Under the pieces are notes generated by a model. It searched no databases. It was not told where the DNA came from and saw only the letters and a list, made by a program, of their open reading frames with translations. Source: Candidatus Omnitrophota bacterium (GTDB taxonomy: Bacteria; Omnitrophota; Gorgyraeia; Zapsychrales; Fredricksoniimonadaceae). Taken from it: a stretch of DNA of 6,363 bases. The stretch covers positions 1 through 6,363 of the forward strand of contig JAEUSC010000240.1 in NCBI GenBank assembly GCA_016789035.1. Reading direction: 5' to 3'. Of the stretch, positions 4,946 through 6,363 are shown piece after piece. The position numbers were made by a program, and so were the translations under genes. How positions within the stretch are numbered: position 1 is the stretch's first letter; each line of letters opens with the position of its first letter.

Positions 4946-5323
4946 TTATTCGACAAACATACTAGTACACCAAAACTCAAGATTCAAACCTTCACAAAAT
5001 TCTAAGTAAAGATATACCTTTCCTAAATCTGAAAGCTCAATTAACTTCCCTTCCTTTTCGTATCTCCCCCTATATAACTGATCGATAGTAAAACCATTTG
5101 AAGATGAATTAGCATTAAACTCAACCTTTTCTAATAGCACTTCACTAAATGCTATTTGGACATGTGTCGGTTCTTTAAGATGTTTCAATCTAAGAATGAT
5201 TTTGTCTTTTTCAAATAGCACTTTATGACACTGGTAAAAATTATGGAAATCAAAGTTAACATTTTGATGTGTAAATTGCATTAAACTATTCATTGGTTCA
5301 ATGGTTCTTAAATCAATTTTCAT
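4946..5323 (-). CDS. Putative immunity protein of cassette A (125 aa)
   Basis: The start codon overlaps the toxin stop by four bases (ATGA), so the two are translationally coupled. A purine-rich GGAAAGGG ends 5 bases before the ATG, within the last toxin codons. The protein has no signal peptide or membrane segment and contains alternating hydrophobic segments (KIILRLKHL, VQIAFSEVLLEKVEF, KVYLYLEFCEGLNLEFWC), suggesting a beta-rich cytoplasmic fold. I do not recognise the family. Its position directly after an Ntox24-like tip makes it the likely cognate inhibitor. The coding sequence is clearly AT-rich compared with the RHS core next to it, as expected when tip and immunity modules are exchanged separately from the core. 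The structured element starts about 10 bases past the stop. Confidence 0.7.
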   Translation of the reverse strand: MKIDLRTIEPMNSLMQFTHQNVNFDFHNFYQCHKVLFEKDKIILRLKHLKEPTHVQIAFSEVLLEKVEFNANSSSNGFTIDQLYRGRYEKEGKLIELSDLGKVYLYLEFCEGLNLEFWCTSMFVE

Positions 5324-6363
5324 CTTACCCTTTCCAGATATTTTCTTACCATACGAATTTCTTGTTGAGTCATAGCATATGCCTTTTTGGATTCTCTTGA
5401 AAAATTTCTAAGAACTCCATCGACAAAATTCTTTAAATAGATCTGCTTGTGTGGTGTTGGCACACCACCGTGAGGCTGACCAGCAATATCATATCTTATC
5501 TGCTTTGTTGATGATCTAAGAGTAACAGAATTTTTGCCGCCATTTAACTTAATAATCTCATCTACTTGTTGAGAAAGTGTTTTAGCAAGGACATCCCTTG
5601 CTTTCACTCCCAAATTTTTAGCCAATGCCGCCCCTCCAAGCGCCGCCGACAAGACTGCAACAGTAGCATCGCTTGTACATGGCTTCCATAAAGCGGAAAG
5701 GAAACCCATGGTGTTATAAAAGCCGCCATAGAATGGATTCTTAGCGCCGGCAGCCTTTTCAGCCCAGTAAGTGAGTGAATCACTCCCGGCTTCCTCTCCT
5801 GCATCAACCCATCCAAAAGGAGTTGTTAAATTACCACTCGGGTCAATGTAGTTCGTCGTATTATTTTGGACATATTTATACAAATTCATCCCATCCGCAT
5901 ACCCGATCGGATCTCTTTGCAGGAAACGGCCTAATGTCGGATTATAGTACCGGGCGCGGTAATAGTAATTGCCGCTTTCGGTATCGTATTCCCGGCCGGT
6001 ATAGGTAAAGGGATTGACGACTGTTGGTGCCAAGGCGAGTTTACCATAGCTGTTGTAGTCATACGTCTGCTGGACAACGCCGGCGCTGTTGGTCAATTGA
6101 CGAACGGAACCTAACCCATCGGTAAAATAATAATAGGTTGTCCCGCTCCGTGTCATGGTAAGCGGCTCATCGGTTTGATCGCCATGAACGTAATCCGCGA
6201 CCAAAGTTCCGGCACTATTACGCTCTTCAATGATGTCATCCCCGTCATAAACGTAGAACGTGGCTGTGCCATTGACTGTTTTGGAGACACGACGGTTAAA
6301 CGCATCGTACGCGTACGACGCTGTCGTGCCTGTCTTGGTAAATGTCTTCATGCGATTTTCAAC
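5320..6363 (-). CDS. RHS protein C-terminal part with Ntox24-like toxin tip A (5' end outside window)
   Basis: The frame is open at the right edge (VENRMKTF...) and ends in TGA at 5322-5320. The ATG at 6351 is internal, not a start. Counting from it, residues 1-160 are RHS core with YD repeats and the signature GNYYYRARYYNPTLGRFLQRDPIGY (127-151), closing at DPSGN (170-174). The tip has a linker, a hydrophobic stretch (221-239) and, from about 258, a basic domain with STKQIRYDIAGQPHGGVPTP, HKQ, and MTQQEIRMVRKYLE. This pattern matches my memory of polymorphic toxin type 24 (Ntox24, a predicted RNase); H284 and H291 and the STKQIRYD segment are candidates for the active site. RHS tips are released inside target cells after delivery by type VI or another secretion route, none of which is visible here. 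The immunity gene overlaps by 4 bases. If the upstream core is complete this is the expressed RHS gene of the array. Confidence 0.8.
   Translation of the reverse strand, partial: VENRMKTFTKTGTTASYAYDAFNRRVSKTVNGTATFYVYDGDDIIEERNSAGTLVADYVHGDQTDEPLTMTRSGTTYYYFTDGLGSVRQLTNSAGVVQQTYDYNSYGKLALAPTVVNPFTYTGREYDTESGNYYYRARYYNPTLGRFLQRDPIGYADGMNLYKYVQNNTTNYIDPSGNLTTPFGWVDAGEEAGSDSLTYWAEKAAGAKNPFYGGFYNTMGFLSALWKPCTSDATVAVLSAALGGAALAKNLGVKARDVLAKTLSQQVDEIIKLNGGKNSVTLRSSTKQIRYDIAGQPHGGVPTPHKQIYLKNFVDGVLRNFSRESKKAYAMTQQEIRMVRKYLERVR

Noticed and set aside
5604..6008. A minus-strand alternate frame and a plus-strand frame over RHS tip A
   Set aside because: They overlap the supported RHS frame and have no independent evidence.

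Overview
The window is a piece of a polymorphic-toxin (RHS/YD-repeat) locus in a bacterium. All recognised genes lie on the minus strand, so the reading order is from position 6363 down to 1. No rRNA, tRNA or housekeeping gene is present, so the host cannot be named. Base composition is moderate, with the immunity genes visibly more AT-rich than the RHS cores. Dense palindromic repeats and an IS1182-like element suggest a repeat-rich genome, possibly an uncultivated phylum; that is only a guess.

Layout in reading order. (A) 6363-5320 is the 3' end of an RHS gene entering from the right edge, with a C-terminal tip resembling the polymorphic toxin type 24 (Ntox24) family. It overlaps a likely immunity gene (5323-4946) by 4 bases. 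(Spacer 1) 4936-4724 is a hairpin-rich element. (B) 4704-3553 is a second RHS 3' segment, truncated at its 5' end, with an unfamiliar tip ending in HFDIWIGGSL. It shares one base with a small acidic immunity candidate (3553-3263). (IS) 3250 to about 1502 is an IS1182-like insertion sequence. Its transposase is split into two frames that a -1 slip at T_TTG_GGG would join. (C) About 1500-1066 is an orphan tip: only the last residues of an RHS core, a proline-rich linker and a small Cys/His-rich domain, followed by an immunity candidate (1062-571). (Spacer 2) 545-313 is a second copy of the hairpin element. (D) 306-1 is another 5'-truncated RHS segment that runs off the left edge; it contains two compound hairpins inside its open frame.

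The window therefore reads as a serial array of RHS 3' cassettes (core end, toxin tip, immunity gene). Two of the cassette junctions hold the same structured element. The element copies share 72 identical bases, and two of their stems carry compensatory base changes, so the fold itself appears to be maintained. The third junction is occupied by the IS, which ends inside core codons of cassette C and has probably replaced a core segment and perhaps another element copy. The toxins would be delivered as C-terminal tips of RHS proteins, or recombined onto an upstream full-length RHS gene, with each adjacent gene protecting the producer. The tip activities and the role of the element are inferences.
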